Assembly: GCF_009604375.1 (NCBI RefSeq)
Contig: NZ_WEGH01000003.1
Location: forward strand, 62,001-126,000
Reading direction: 5' to 3'
DNA from: Actinomadura macrotermitis
Lineage (GTDB): Bacteria > Actinomycetota > Actinomycetes > Streptosporangiales > Streptosporangiaceae
DNA: 64,000 nt
The notes under the pieces are model-generated. The model made no database searches. It had not been told where the DNA came from and was given only the letters and a program-made list of their open reading frames with translations. A program made the translations under genes and the position numbers. Numbering within the stretch: position 1 is the stretch's first letter; each line of letters opens with the position of its first letter. Below, piece by piece: positions 15,764 through 25,232 of the stretch.

Positions 15764-17005
15764 ATGGCTGACGAGAAGGACGACCTTGACCGCCGGGTAG
15801 GGCTGCGCGTCCGCGCCCTCCGCCTACGACGCGGCCTCGGAGTCGGAGCCTGCGCCGAACTCTGCGGCCGCTCACCTGAGTGGTTGCGCCAGGTCGAACG
15901 TGGCGAGCAGCCCTTGGACAAGCTGTCCACCGTCATGCAGTTGGCACAGGTCTTGGGCGTCACCGACCTGGGCTCCCTGGTCGGTGAGAAACTAGGCGTC
16001 CTGACCTTCGCGGTTCTTCCCAAAGGACGCCCGACCCATCAAGCCGTGCCGCTGGTGCGACGCATCCTGTCCGCACCCACGCTGCCCGGCGCCTCGCGTC
16101 CCGGCCTGCCCGCCGAGATCCGCAAGGTGGAGAAGCGCATCGCTCAGGCGTGGCACGCCTGGCACGGATCGCGTACTCCCTACACAGCGCTCGGGATCAT
16201 CGTGCCCGACCTGCTGCGCGATGCCATCGACCTTCACCGTGCCACTCCTGAGCCGGGCCGCCGCCGCACCTGGGCGCTGCTGGCCGAGGTCTTCCAGATG
16301 GCTCAGCGCTTCCTGTATTGCGTCGGTGAGCCTGAACTGGCCGTACGCGCCGCCGACCGTGCCATGGTCGCCGCCGAGGAGGCTGACGACCCGCTCCTCC
16401 TGGGCGTCTCGGCTTGGACGTCCTGCATGGCGGCGCTCGCCGGCGGCCGCTTCGATGAGGTGGAGGACATCACCGGCTCGGCAACCAGTCATCTTCAGCC
16501 GCTGAGCAACCGATCCTCTGATGCATTGTCACTGTGCGGCAGCCTCTACCTGTTCACGGCGATCGGATACGCGCGCGACAACCGCCCTGCGGACGCGTGG
16601 CGCCTCTGGGACCGCGCCGCCGAAGCAGCAGACCGTCTCGGCCCGAGCCACCACAACAACCTGACGATGTTCAGCGAAGGCAATGTCGGGATCTACGCGG
16701 TAGCCATCGATATCGAGAGCGGCAAGGCAAAGTCGGGGCTTACCCGGGCAAACAGCATCGACGAGTCCCGCGTCCTCTCCACGAACCGGCAGGCACAGCA
16801 CAAACTCGACCTCGCCCGCGGGCACTGGACCCGCGGCGAGCTGGCCGCCGCGCTGCACTCCCTGTACGAATCCGAGCACGCATCAGCGGAGACGATCCTC
16901 TACAACCCCATCGTCCGCGAGATCATCATGGCTTCGCTCGCCTCGCTGAGCCGCCGGCCCGACGCCCGGCTGCTCGACCTCGCCCGCCGCCTCCAACTCC
17001 TCTGA
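15764..17005 (+). CDS. XRE family regulator with helical repeat domain
   Basis: A 413-residue protein with an N-terminal Cro/C1-type HTH (about residues 12-70; LGVGACAELCGRSPEWLRQVERG, given in parts as LGVGACAELCG and RSPEWLRQVERG), followed by about 330 residues of α-helical TPR-like repeats that probably sense a signal or partner. Such proteins are common regulators in actinomycete elements and in morphological control. It is divergent from the flavoprotein gene (137-base gap) and ends before a hairpin. The ribosome binding site is weak (CCAGGCAG). Confidence 0.85.
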   Translation: MADEKDDLDRRVGLRVRALRLRRGLGVGACAELCGRSPEWLRQVERGEQPLDKLSTVMQLAQVLGVTDLGSLVGEKLGVLTFAVLPKGRPTHQAVPLVRRILSAPTLPGASRPGLPAEIRKVEKRIAQAWHAWHGSRTPYTALGIIVPDLLRDAIDLHRATPEPGRRRTWALLAEVFQMAQRFLYCVGEPELAVRAADRAMVAAEEADDPLLLGVSAWTSCMAALAGGRFDEVEDITGSATSHLQPLSNRSSDALSLCGSLYLFTAIGYARDNRPADAWRLWDRAAEAADRLGPSHHNNLTMFSEGNVGIYAVAIDIESGKAKSGLTRANSIDESRVLSTNRQAQHKLDLARGHWTRGELAAALHSLYESEHASAETILYNPIVREIIMASLASLSRRPDARLLDLARRLQLL

Positions 17006-17008
17006 GGC

Positions 17009-17033
17009 GAACCCCAACTGCGAGTTGGGGTTC
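17009..17033 (+). terminator. Hairpin after the XRE regulator gene
   Basis: GAACCCCAACT and AGTTGGGGTTC form an 11-bp stem with a 3-base loop starting 4 bases after the stop codon. A probable terminator or attenuator ahead of the ATPase gene. Confidence 0.65.
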
Positions 17034-17112
17034 CCGCAACGCCCCCGGCTTACGGTCATCGCGACCTGCACGACGTCACCACCCGTGCCGCGCCTTGCAC
17101 CAAGGACCAGCC

Positions 17113-17547
17113 GTGAGCCACTTCCCTCTTCACCAGCCCACAGACCGACCCAGCTTCGCCGCCCTGCTCAGCGACAACAGCTTCGCCCCGCGCCTGGCAA
17201 GAACACTGACCACCTTGACCGCACAGGCGTGGGGCATGCAGCCCCTCTGCGACGACCTCGAACTCGTGGCCTCCGAACTGGTCACCAACGCCGCCTTGCG
17301 CGCCCCCACCATCGCCCTCCTGCTCATCCTCCACCCATCTGGCGAGATCGAGATCAAGGTGTGGGACGACGCCCCTGGCGAACCCCGCGAACAGCAGATC
17401 GACGACAGCAGCGCGACCAGCGGCCGCGGCCTGCACATCGTCCGCGAACTCTCGACGGCCTGGGGCTGCACGACGACTCCGGCCCGCGGCAAGACCGTCT
17501 GGGCCCGACTCGGCCCCCTCCCCCGGGACGTCACCGATGACTCCTGA
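17113..17547 (+). CDS. ATP-binding protein (anti-sigma-type HATPase)
   Basis: A 144-residue GHKL-fold ATPase of the short RsbW/SpoIIAB-like kind common in actinomycetes. The N box is LELVASELVTNAALRAP (about 50-66), the G1 box KVWDDAP (about 80-86) and the G2 region SGRGLHIVRELSTAWG (about 104-119). Such proteins act as anti-sigma factors or lack known partners. The GTG at 17113 follows AAGGA. It overlaps the next small gene by 11 bases. Within this element it probably works with the XRE regulator upstream; that link is inferred from position. Confidence 0.85.
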   Translation: MSHFPLHQPTDRPSFAALLSDNSFAPRLARTLTTLTAQAWGMQPLCDDLELVASELVTNAALRAPTIALLLILHPSGEIEIKVWDDAPGEPREQQIDDSSATSGRGLHIVRELSTAWGCTTTPARGKTVWARLGPLPRDVTDDS

Positions 17548-17725
17548 GGAGACCGCCGCCGAACTCGACCGCCGCTACCCCGACTGGGCGATCATCTACG
17601 GCACCTACACCCACCACTTCATCGCTCTGCCGCTGACCTACGGACACGTCGTCGCCGCCACAACCGCCTATGACTTGCAGCGCTTGCTCGGCTCTGCCTC
17701 CGCCAGGTCGGACACGAGTCACTGA
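17537..17725 (+). CDS. Small conserved-type protein paired with the ATPase
   Basis: A 62-residue protein, MTPEETAAELDRRYPDW at the start, with a compact central segment IIYGTYTHHFIALPL. The overlap of 11 bases with the ATPase gene implies co-translation. Similar small proteins follow HATPase genes elsewhere in actinomycetes, as far as I recall, but I cannot name a domain or function. It could be a partner or regulator of the ATPase. Confidence 0.6.
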   Translation: MTPEETAAELDRRYPDWAIIYGTYTHHFIALPLTYGHVVAATTAYDLQRLLGSASARSDTSH

Positions 17726-17849
17726 CGACCTGGCTGTCACAAAGATGACCGACTAAGTGCCAGTAGCACTTGCCGCCCAAACTGGCTACTGCGTCGCGTT
17801 GCTGCCGAATAAGAGCCAGCGGGGCGTCAGGTGGCATCGCACAGGCTTC

Positions 17850-18622
17850 TATGCCTGCCGATCGTCCAAACAAAGGCCGGTGACACTACCGCGGCGATCT
17901 CTCACTCCGAACTCATCGCGGACTTCGCCATAAGGACTGGTCTTCGTGAGCCAGCGACACGATCACGTACTACTCGGCATGGCTGGTTGGCAAGTGGCCA
18001 CAATGAGGGCTGGCCCTTGCAGGCCAGTGACACCGTCGACGATGACGGGCTCGGGGACCCGCATGGAGACGCCGCAATGAGGGCTGGCCCCCGAGGGCCA
18101 GTGACGCGTAGCAGTACGCTGAGCTGGTCCGTCTTGGTCTCGCGATCGCGATGAGGGCTGGCCCCGCGGGCCAGTGACACGTGCCTGTACCCCGACACGT
18201 TCCCACCGTAGCGCGCCGCAATGAGGGCTGGCCCCCGCGGGCCAGTGACACGCGGAGTGACACCCAGCAACGCGACAGCGGTCAGGACGCCGCAATGAGG
18301 GCTGGCCCTCGCGGGCCAGTGACACGCGTGGCCGTCGACTACGGCGGCACCCTGACCGACCGGCCGCAATGAGGGCTGACCCCTGTGGGCCAGTGACACC
18401 TGCTTGTTCGCCTCTACAAGCTGCTCGTAAATCTGCGTGCCGCAATGAGGGCTGGCCCCTGCGGGCCAGTGACACGAAACCGCGGTCGGACAGCGTGGTC
18501 AGGTTCGCGATGCCGCAATGAGGGCTGGCCCCTGCGGGCCAGTGACACCGACGGCGGTGACCGCGGCGCGCAGTTCGTCGTCGTCGCCGCAATGAGGGCT
18601 GGCCCCTGCGGGCCAGTGACAC
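17850..18622 (-). CRISPR. CRISPR array 1, nine intact and two decayed repeats
   Basis: The 37-bp repeats run GCCGCAATGAGGGCTGGCCC plus CTGCGGGCCAGTGACAC on the plus strand, with spacers of about 33-39 bp. Intact copies begin near 17997, 18071, 18145, 18215, 18289, 18363, 18439, 18512 and 18586. Decayed copies at 17924-17960 and 17850-17886 keep the period and the GCCAG-GACAC or GGTGACAC end. The stem is CTGGCCC/GGGCCAG. The leader-like sequence is on the right, so the array is read on the minus strand and repeats end in CTCATTGCGGC. It lies downstream of csb3. Confidence 0.95.
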
Positions 18623-18751
18623 GGCTTTTGAACAGGCATGACTACCCTGCGGAGTCATATCCGCTTCCCTATGATGGGCGACTCGTCCCCCAGAGATACT
18701 GTTCGTCCTTCGGAACCTCCTAGGGATTTCATGGGCGCTTGGGGTTCCGAA
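18623..18751 (-). promoter_or_regulatory. Leader of CRISPR array 1
   Basis: This region is homologous to the sequence after array 2. Shared blocks are TTGAACAGGCATGAYTACC beside the first repeat and, distally, an inverted repeat TTCGGAACC (18709-18717)/GGTTCCGAA (18743-18751) around CAGGGATTTCATGGG-like sequence. Shared position and conservation indicate the leader and promoter of the array. Confidence 0.7.
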
Positions 18752-18785
18752 CCATTATCTGATCTTCGTGAGTTCCGCGCAGGGA

Positions 18786-19790
18786 CTATGAACTGCTCGT
18801 CACTTCGGTTCTCTGCCGCCATGTGATGGGGATGGGCAGCAGGACGCCGGCGGACTTGGTCTCCCGGAGAGGTCTACGCTCTGTCGCCGCGACAGCGAAG
18901 ACGCCCAGGGCTTGGAGAGGGTGCTTGGACAGAGCCAACGGCGGTTCGGGGTCAGGGGCCAAGGCCGGGTGCTCAAGCAGGGTCATCACGGCGGACACGT
19001 TCAACGGCTGTGACCACAGCGGCCAGATCATCACCTGGCGGCGACCGTGGCGGTGCCACAACGTCGCGGCGACACGATTGCCGTCGCCGGTCAGGCGGAA
19101 CAGCAGCAGGGATTGGGTGGCCAGCCACGTGGCGCCAGGCACTCCCGATTCGGTGGACTTGCCCAAGGGGTGGTCCGCGGCGTCGCGAATAACTCGATAG
19201 TCGAGGTACTCACCGGTGAAGTTGTCGATGCGGCGCCAGCCTGTCAGCGCTTCGCGAAGGTAGCCGCTGGCATTCTTCCTCACCTCTTGCAAGGGGGTGG
19301 CGAAGAACGATCGGAAGCTCTGCTTCCCCGCTGGCGCACAATACGGAGTGAGGGCGGCCTGTCCTTTGCCGTCCACAGCTAGGTCGGTGACCAGGTGGGT
19401 GAGCCAGCGGCCAGCCTCTTCACCGAGTTCGGCGACCTTCGCAGCGAGCACGGGGTACTGGTCCCGTGGTACGCGCATCGGATCCTTCTCGCCTCCGGCC
19501 TCCTTCGCCGCGCGGGCGGCGGACTGATCGGGACGCCGGAGCGGGAAGCGGTCGTCTACGCCGACAATGGCCGTGTCGTCACCGGCCCGGTCAACGATTT
19601 TGACGAGGACGGCGGTGATCTCCTCGATGGAGATCAGGGGGCTGTGCAGCACCGCTCGGCCCGTGAAGTCGGAGAAGGAGAGCTCGGCTTGGCCGTCGAG
19701 TTCGGCTGACAGCAGGTGGAGCAGGCCGAGGGTGGCCAGGAAGCCCAGCGGGTCCCGGCCATCAAGTGCAGGGAGTTCAACGGCCGGCAT
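18786..19790 (-). CDS. csb3: Type I-G CRISPR protein Csb3 (Cas8-like candidate)
   Basis: A 334-residue protein whose N-terminus (ELPALDGRDPLGFLATLGLLHLL) is the signature of the Csb3 (Balac_1303-type) family of subtype I-G/I-U systems. It is presumed to serve as the large or PAM-recognising subunit of Cascade in the versions that lack Csx17; that role is inferred. The last gene of the csb1-csb2-cas3-csb3 operon, it overlaps the cas3 end by 14 bases. The ATG at 19790 has GAGG 6 bases upstream and is preferred over the GTG at 19805. No nuclease motif is visible. Confidence 0.8.
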   Translation of the reverse strand: MPAVELPALDGRDPLGFLATLGLLHLLSAELDGQAELSFSDFTGRAVLHSPLISIEEITAVLVKIVDRAGDDTAIVGVDDRFPLRRPDQSAARAAKEAGGEKDPMRVPRDQYPVLAAKVAELGEEAGRWLTHLVTDLAVDGKGQAALTPYCAPAGKQSFRSFFATPLQEVRKNASGYLREALTGWRRIDNFTGEYLDYRVIRDAADHPLGKSTESGVPGATWLATQSLLLFRLTGDGNRVAATLWHRHGRRQVMIWPLWSQPLNVSAVMTLLEHPALAPDPEPPLALSKHPLQALGVFAVAATERRPLRETKSAGVLLPIPITWRQRTEVTSSS

Positions 19791-22575
19791 CGAGAACCTC
19801 GCCACCGTCTCGCTCGGAGCACCAGATGTCGGCCAGGCGGACGATGGCTTCCAGTAAGGCGAGCCGCCAGCGTCCGTGTGTGCGGTTGAGCGCGGCGAAG
19901 CGTTCCGGCGCGGCCCAGTCGATGCTGTGGTCCGTACTGGTTAGATCACCGATCTGCACCGGTTGCGGGGCCGGGTCGTCGATCGGTGGCAGCAGTGGTC
20001 TGGCCCGGCCGTGATGGGTGGCGATCAGGTGCAGCACCAGGTCACTGGGCTGGTCGAGCTGCTGGGCGACGCGCGTCGAGAACGCCTCATGCCGCAGGCC
20101 GCCGGGGTACTCGGCCAAGCGACGGGCGCAGCGGAAAGCGGCGCGGTCGGCCGGGTCCATGCCGGACTTGGCCAGGATCGGCGCGTCATCCGGCTGTGCC
20201 CGTAGTGGACGTTGATAGAGCATCGCCTGGAAGCGGGGATCGCGTTTGCCCTCATCGTGCATGAACGCGGCTTTCTCCACGGCGGTTCGCTGTTCCTCGG
20301 GAAGACCGAGGTTGATGGCGAACTGTGCCGCCTGTTTGGCTACATCTTCCTGATGCTCCATCAGGCCGACTTGGCGGCGGGCGGTGGCCGACGAGTCCAG
20401 CGCTCCTTCGTCGCTGCGAAACTCCCCTCCTTTGGTTGCCAGGATCACCGCTGCCAACCGGCCATCGTTGGCGCTGTACTGCGGGATCACCGTGCAGCTT
20501 GCCTTGAGACGACGCAGGTTCCTCGCGAAGGGGGTCTCCTCATCTCCAACACCCGGCAGCCCATCCTTGAACGCACGTGCTGGGGGCTGATCGCCCGGAC
20601 TTTGCAGGAGGTCGAGCAACCCGATGAAGCCCGGCAGCAGCGCCTCTTCATATTCGCGCAGCGTGATTTTCAGCTCTGGCCGCAGCCGTAGTAGGGGGCG
20701 TCCGCGTCGTTCGGCGAGATCGGCGACGTCGGTCACCATCACGGTGGAAGCGGGGTTCCAGCCGTACCGGTCGCAGCCACCGCGCTCAGCGGCGACGACG
20801 ATGAGATCGCCCGGACGCAGATCGTCGGGTGCAATGGGGATCGGCGGATCGGCCGGGCCGAGGTAGCGGACGGCGACGAGATCTTCCGCCGGAGTCGTCT
20901 CGCTGTCGTCCGCCTGCCCCTCCAGGTCGGATGTGCTCGTGTCGGCTATACCCGTGAGCCAGCGGAGGGCGGCGACATGGGGAACCGCGAGCGTCTCTTC
21001 AGCCGTGGGAGGCACCGCGGCTAAGGCGGTCTCCCATTCAGTGATGTCCGCGGGCAGTCCTGCACGCCAGACGATGGAGACGTCAGGGCGGCCGTGGTCG
21101 ATGCCGTGCAGGAAGGGCGGTACAGCGGGGTCCGGTCGGGGGACGGGTGACGTCCTGGTCCAAACGTCGAGGATTTCCGCCGTGAGATGGGGGATGTAGG
21201 GCGCGGCCGGCTGCATGTCCGCCTGCGCACTCTCGTCCACGTCCCAAAGAAGGTTGCGCAGCGCCACGGGTGAAACAAGGAGACCTTCGGCGAGCTCTTT
21301 CGCCTTGGCAGGAAGCAGCGGCGCTTGCTCGGTCAGCCATGTCCACGTCGCGGCGCGTGCGGTTCCGTAGACCGGATCGTCCTGACCCACGCTGGTGTCG
21401 TGGACGACCAAGGCGTGGCTTACCGGCAGCGAGCCGAGTCGGTTGAGCCGTCCAAGCCGCTGGATGAGCGCCGGCAGTGCCGCTGATTCCGTGATGATCG
21501 CGTCGAAATCCACGTTCGCGCCGACCTCGATCGTCTGAGTCGCCACCACGATCAGCGGCTCGCCCGGTTCGCGGCGGCGGCCCGCACGGAGCCGGTCGTA
21601 ATACCGCTGGAGCAAGTAGTCGCGGTCGATCGGGCGGATGCGGCCGGTGAGCAGAACGGCACCGTCAAGAAGGTCGAAAACGGCTCGGGCACGCGCCACG
21701 GTGTTGCAGATGACGCCGATCACATGACCCGAATCGTCCGGCCCGGCCAGTCGGCGCGCCCAGTCGGCCATGGTCCGCGGTAGGACCGTCATCGCGCTCT
21801 TCTTGGTGACGGTAGGGGCCAGCAAATGGAGGTAACGCGATGCGTGCAGGCGCTTGCCGGCATGTTCATGGCGTTCGTCGTCCTCGCTGATGCTGTGCAC
21901 CCACAGGGACGGTTCGTCGGGGATGGTCGCGGACATCGTGACGACAGTGGGGGCGCTGTCGGCGGATTCCAGCGCCTGGATAGTCCGGACCGTCCGGCGG
22001 AAGGGCTCGGCCAGATGCGCTTCGTCGATCACGATGAGGCTGTCGGTACCGACCAGCGCGGCATCGATGGAACGCAGGTGCTCACTGACGCCATAGCCGC
22101 GGAACAGCAGGCGGCTGCCGACCTGGTCGACGGTGCCGACGACCACGGCGAACCGGTCAGGGCGTTCCAGCCAGCGCCATGACCAGGTGACGCCGCCGCG
22201 CATCCGGGTGACCTGAAGCGGCACGGAGTCACCGTCCTGAATGAGGGCTTCGGCAACGCGTGCGCTCCACGAGCCGGCGCGTTCGGTCAGCGCTTCGGCA
22301 AGGCGGGTGGCGTGCTCGTACGCCTCATCCACGATGAGACGGCGGTCCACGACGAAGAACAGCCGGCGGCGCGCAATGTCGGGTCGGGCCGCGGCGACGA
22401 AGGCGAAGACGTCGATGACCGAGGTCTTGCCCAGCCCGGTCGGGACGTTGAGGACGTCCGGCCAGCGACCCGCACGGAGGACCTCGTCCACGAGTGCCTG
22501 CTGCCATGGGAACGGTGCGTGTCCGTGCACTTCTTGCAGGAAGGCTGTGAAGTCGGCGGGAGTCAGGTCGCTCAT
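19777..22575 (-). CDS. cas3: Type I-G CRISPR-associated helicase-nuclease Cas3
   Basis: A 932-residue Cas3 with the subtype I-G order: helicase first, HD nuclease last. Walker A is NVPTGLGKTS (about 43-52), DEAH box VIDEAH (about 185), motif III TMSATI, motif V ATQTIEVGANVDFD and motif VI QRLGRLNR. The C-terminal HD domain shows MHDEGKRD (about 770), a downstream HEAF and ATHHGRARP. It unwinds and shreds target DNA after Cascade recruitment. The ATG at 22575 shares bases with the csb2 stop (TGATG) and has GAAGGA 6 bases upstream; the GTG at 22578 is an alternative start. All key motifs look intact, so interference should be possible. Confidence 0.93.
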   Translation of the reverse strand: MSDLTPADFTAFLQEVHGHAPFPWQQALVDEVLRAGRWPDVLNVPTGLGKTSVIDVFAFVAAARPDIARRRLFFVVDRRLIVDEAYEHATRLAEALTERAGSWSARVAEALIQDGDSVPLQVTRMRGGVTWSWRWLERPDRFAVVVGTVDQVGSRLLFRGYGVSEHLRSIDAALVGTDSLIVIDEAHLAEPFRRTVRTIQALESADSAPTVVTMSATIPDEPSLWVHSISEDDERHEHAGKRLHASRYLHLLAPTVTKKSAMTVLPRTMADWARRLAGPDDSGHVIGVICNTVARARAVFDLLDGAVLLTGRIRPIDRDYLLQRYYDRLRAGRRREPGEPLIVVATQTIEVGANVDFDAIITESAALPALIQRLGRLNRLGSLPVSHALVVHDTSVGQDDPVYGTARAATWTWLTEQAPLLPAKAKELAEGLLVSPVALRNLLWDVDESAQADMQPAAPYIPHLTAEILDVWTRTSPVPRPDPAVPPFLHGIDHGRPDVSIVWRAGLPADITEWETALAAVPPTAEETLAVPHVAALRWLTGIADTSTSDLEGQADDSETTPAEDLVAVRYLGPADPPIPIAPDDLRPGDLIVVAAERGGCDRYGWNPASTVMVTDVADLAERRGRPLLRLRPELKITLREYEEALLPGFIGLLDLLQSPGDQPPARAFKDGLPGVGDEETPFARNLRRLKASCTVIPQYSANDGRLAAVILATKGGEFRSDEGALDSSATARRQVGLMEHQEDVAKQAAQFAINLGLPEEQRTAVEKAAFMHDEGKRDPRFQAMLYQRPLRAQPDDAPILAKSGMDPADRAAFRCARRLAEYPGGLRHEAFSTRVAQQLDQPSDLVLHLIATHHGRARPLLPPIDDPAPQPVQIGDLTSTDHSIDWAAPERFAALNRTHGRWRLALLEAIVRLADIWCSERDGGEVLDAGR

Positions 22576-23969
22576 CACTCTTCCTTCGCGGGCACGAACA
22601 GCCCGAGCCCGAGATATCGCATCGCGCCGAGCAGGAAGGGGCCGATGAGCGGGCGGTCGAAGGTCACCTTCACGTGGACCATCGGCTTGATCGGCCGGTT
22701 CGGCGGCATGCTGTCGCGCCGGGGGCGGTGCAGCGCCCCTTTGACCATCGAGGCGGGCGAGAACTCGAGTTCGACCGGGTCGGGGTAGCCCAGGGCGGTC
22801 AATGAGCGGTGGATGTCTTTAAGGATGCCGTCGTCAGCCCGCCTGCGGCCGGGAAAGCGGTCCAGCATCATCGGTGTGGCGGTGATCCATGTGCGGGAGC
22901 CGCCCTTGTCTGCGGCGGTCCAGCGTTCGGGCTTCAGCCCCCAGGACAGGGCGGTGGTGGACAGGTACTCGACGTCCAGGCTGCGTCCGCCGTCGGTCGT
23001 CAGCCGCCGTAGCGGGCGTTCGATCAGCGCGCCCCAAAGTCGCGCGTAGGCGTTGCGGGACAGCTCTTCGGGAACGGCGACGGCGATGCCGAGCAAGCGG
23101 CCGTCGGCATGCTGGTTGCCTACGTTCGGCAGCGCCAGGTAGGCGGCGTGTGCAGAGGTGTCCGCACCGTGCCCGGAGATCTCGGCGGGGATGTCAGTGC
23201 CGATCCGCGCCATGACCGCCGCCCGCAGGAGGGACGTGACCGCCAGCAGCGAGTCGCCGGGCGGCTTCACCCTTCCCGCCGGGAAGCCGAAGACCAGCAT
23301 CTCGTTGAAGGGCGACCGAGCCGGCGGCTCGGGTGGGACGGCTCCGGGGCGTGTGTAGGGAACCTCCTGATCGGCGTTCCAGGAGCGGTCTCCGCGTTCG
23401 TGCAGTTCACGCAGACGGTCAACGTAACCCTGGTAGGGCGCGCGGAAGGAGAACTCCGCATAATCGCCGATGCGGGCAGGGACGAAGCGCGCCCATTCAT
23501 CCTGCATGGGGATGGCCGCGTCAGAGACGTGGAGCACGACCGATGACGTCGAACGTCCCAGGTAGGGGACGTTACGCGCCAACCGGGACAGGGTGCCGAG
23601 GGTCTCAGGCGGCGGGGTCGCAGTCGGCCAGACGATGGCGAACCGGGGGCAGGCTGGCTCGGCGCTGAAGCGCGTCTTCTTCCGGCCTGAACGGCCCAGG
23701 GCATGCTGACTGGTCGCTTTCTTGTCGGTGGCATTGGCCACCACGTAACCGTCGCGTCGTACGGTCGTATGCTCCTCCGAGGCCCATACCTCCGGTGTCC
23801 CGGCAGCCTCCAGCCAGCGCAGGGCGTGGAAGTGCTCGTCGTGCACCGCGGACGCCATCAGGGCACAGAACACCCTTGCCGGGTGAGGCGGCCACTCAGC
23901 CTGGTCGGGGCGCCGTCCAGCGGCGTCGTAACGGCCATCGCGCAGGTCCACCACGATCGACAACGGCAC
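22575..23969 (-). CDS. csb2: Type I-G CRISPR protein Csb2 (Cas5-Cas6 fusion)
   Basis: A 464-residue member of the Csb2/GSU0054 family, which joins Cas5-like and Cas6-like RAMP domains in one chain. The N-terminus RYDAAGRRPDQAEWPPHPARVFCALMAS (cited in part as EWPPHPARVFCALMAS) is the family hallmark. C-terminal glycine-rich segments (GPFLLGAMRYLGLGLF) fit the Cas6 G-loop. It is expected to cut pre-crRNA at the repeat stem and cap the crRNA 5' end. The GTG at 23969 has GGAG 6 bases upstream and starts 3 bases after csb1. One Csb2 must handle both repeat types if both arrays are active. Confidence 0.9.
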   Translation of the reverse strand: MPLSIVVDLRDGRYDAAGRRPDQAEWPPHPARVFCALMASAVHDEHFHALRWLEAAGTPEVWASEEHTTVRRDGYVVANATDKKATSQHALGRSGRKKTRFSAEPACPRFAIVWPTATPPPETLGTLSRLARNVPYLGRSTSSVVLHVSDAAIPMQDEWARFVPARIGDYAEFSFRAPYQGYVDRLRELHERGDRSWNADQEVPYTRPGAVPPEPPARSPFNEMLVFGFPAGRVKPPGDSLLAVTSLLRAAVMARIGTDIPAEISGHGADTSAHAAYLALPNVGNQHADGRLLGIAVAVPEELSRNAYARLWGALIERPLRRLTTDGGRSLDVEYLSTTALSWGLKPERWTAADKGGSRTWITATPMMLDRFPGRRRADDGILKDIHRSLTALGYPDPVELEFSPASMVKGALHRPRRDSMPPNRPIKPMVHVKVTFDRPLIGPFLLGAMRYLGLGLFVPAKEE

Positions 23970-23972
23970 CGA

Positions 23973-25109
23973 TCACTCCTCGCCGGTCGCCTTGGTCACC
24001 GCATGCTCGATCGCCTCGGCCAGGCTCGGTATCGGCGTCAGCAGGATCGTGTCGGAGGCCATCACCAGGCCGGCCTTGGCCGTCCGGTCACGCAGCTCAT
24101 GGAAGACCTCGATCGCCTCGGCAGAGGTCAGAGAGAACTCCTCCACTGCGCCGCCGTCCTGCTCGAACGCCAGCGTCTCCCGCACGCGCACCAGGTCACA
24201 GCCCGATCGCAGCCAAGCCGAGGGCCGGACGAAACAGAGCCGGTCACCGGCGATCGCGAGGGCGAGCAGCGTCGCCCTCGCCAGGCAGGCCGTCTCGTCC
24301 GGGACGTCGCCGAAACGCAGCCGCTCCAGGCCAGCGAGCGAGATCCACGCGTCCCGGCGTGCCTCGCTGATGGACATCCCGCCTGGGGGCACGCTGCCGA
24401 GCACGTGGCCATGGCCGATCTCGCTGAGTCGCTTGCCCTTCGACTTCTCGTTGATCGGAATGAACTTCCAATCGCCTTCGGCCTTGGTCTTGTCGTCGAT
24501 GGCTCCGGACATGTTGATCGGGTCCTTGCGCATGCTGCGGCGCTCGCCCTCCTGGGGGTCGAGGCCGAACATGGTGGATGTGTAGAGCCGGGCGAACTTA
24601 GGCCACCGCCCCTTCCGGTGCGAGTCCCAGGCGCCGAAGATGAGTGATCCGGGATCGCGCTCGAACAGCGGACGCGAGTCTTCGGCGGACACCTGCCGCA
24701 GCCGCTGCCCGGCAGGGCTCCGGTCGAAGCGAACACCGTCCACGTGACTGTCGCGCAGGTAGGCGTCCGCGTAGCGATGTGGGAACTCCAACGAGGTCAG
24801 CCGCACCAGCCCGCGGCTTGTCTCGGCTTGGAGCTCGAAGAGCGGAAGTTCGATCCGTCCCTTGTCTCGTGCGGCAAGAAGGGCTTCCTCAATCCGGTTG
24901 GCCTGCGAGGGCACTTGGTCAAGCACGACCGTCTCGCGCGGCTGCCCGTCGACGCGGCGTTTTTCCAAGAGATAGGGCCCGTCGGGGAACGTCGGCGGCA
25001 TGATCTTGTCGTCGGCGGCTGCCCGGTACACACCGTGGATCGCAATCCCTGCGTCCACCCGATCTTCACCCACGGCCGCCAGCAGCCGCTCAACCATTCG
25101 TGAAGCCAT
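23973..25109 (-). CDS. csb1: Type I-G CRISPR protein Csb1 (Cas7 backbone)
   Basis: A 378-residue Csb1/GSU0053-family protein, the Cas7-like backbone subunit of the I-G Cascade. Family signatures include RIEEALLAARDKGRIELPLFEL, given here as IEEALLAARDKG and IELPLFEL, LTSLEFPHRYADAYLRDS, SLIFGAWDSHR and INEKSKGKRLSEIGHGHV. The ATG at 25109 has GGAG 8 bases upstream and is favoured over the GTG at 25142. First gene of the cas operon; array 2 lies about 120 bases upstream on the same strand, so transcripts from that array could run into it. Confidence 0.92.
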   Translation of the reverse strand: MASRMVERLLAAVGEDRVDAGIAIHGVYRAAADDKIMPPTFPDGPYLLEKRRVDGQPRETVVLDQVPSQANRIEEALLAARDKGRIELPLFELQAETSRGLVRLTSLEFPHRYADAYLRDSHVDGVRFDRSPAGQRLRQVSAEDSRPLFERDPGSLIFGAWDSHRKGRWPKFARLYTSTMFGLDPQEGERRSMRKDPINMSGAIDDKTKAEGDWKFIPINEKSKGKRLSEIGHGHVLGSVPPGGMSISEARRDAWISLAGLERLRFGDVPDETACLARATLLALAIAGDRLCFVRPSAWLRSGCDLVRVRETLAFEQDGGAVEEFSLTSAEAIEVFHELRDRTAKAGLVMASDTILLTPIPSLAEAIEHAVTKATGEE

Positions 25110-25232
25110 CAGACCATCTCCGCTCAATATGGCGTCGATCACACGACGAGACGCTACGCCACACTGCCGACACTTTTAGCGAACTTCACGCAGAAGGCGT
25201 CGTCACCTGGAGCCCAAGCCCGTTGGTTTCAA

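Noticed and set aside
17902..18658. Long minus- and plus-strand frames across CRISPR array 1
   Set aside because: The translations are periodic copies of the repeat (for example GQPSLR and CHWPAGASPHC), an artefact of the CRISPR array.
18786..25109. cas1, cas2 or cas4 hidden in the cas operon
   Set aside because: Every frame of meaningful length in the operon is accounted for by csb3, cas3, csb2 and csb1; no Cas1, Cas2 or Cas4 motif appears.
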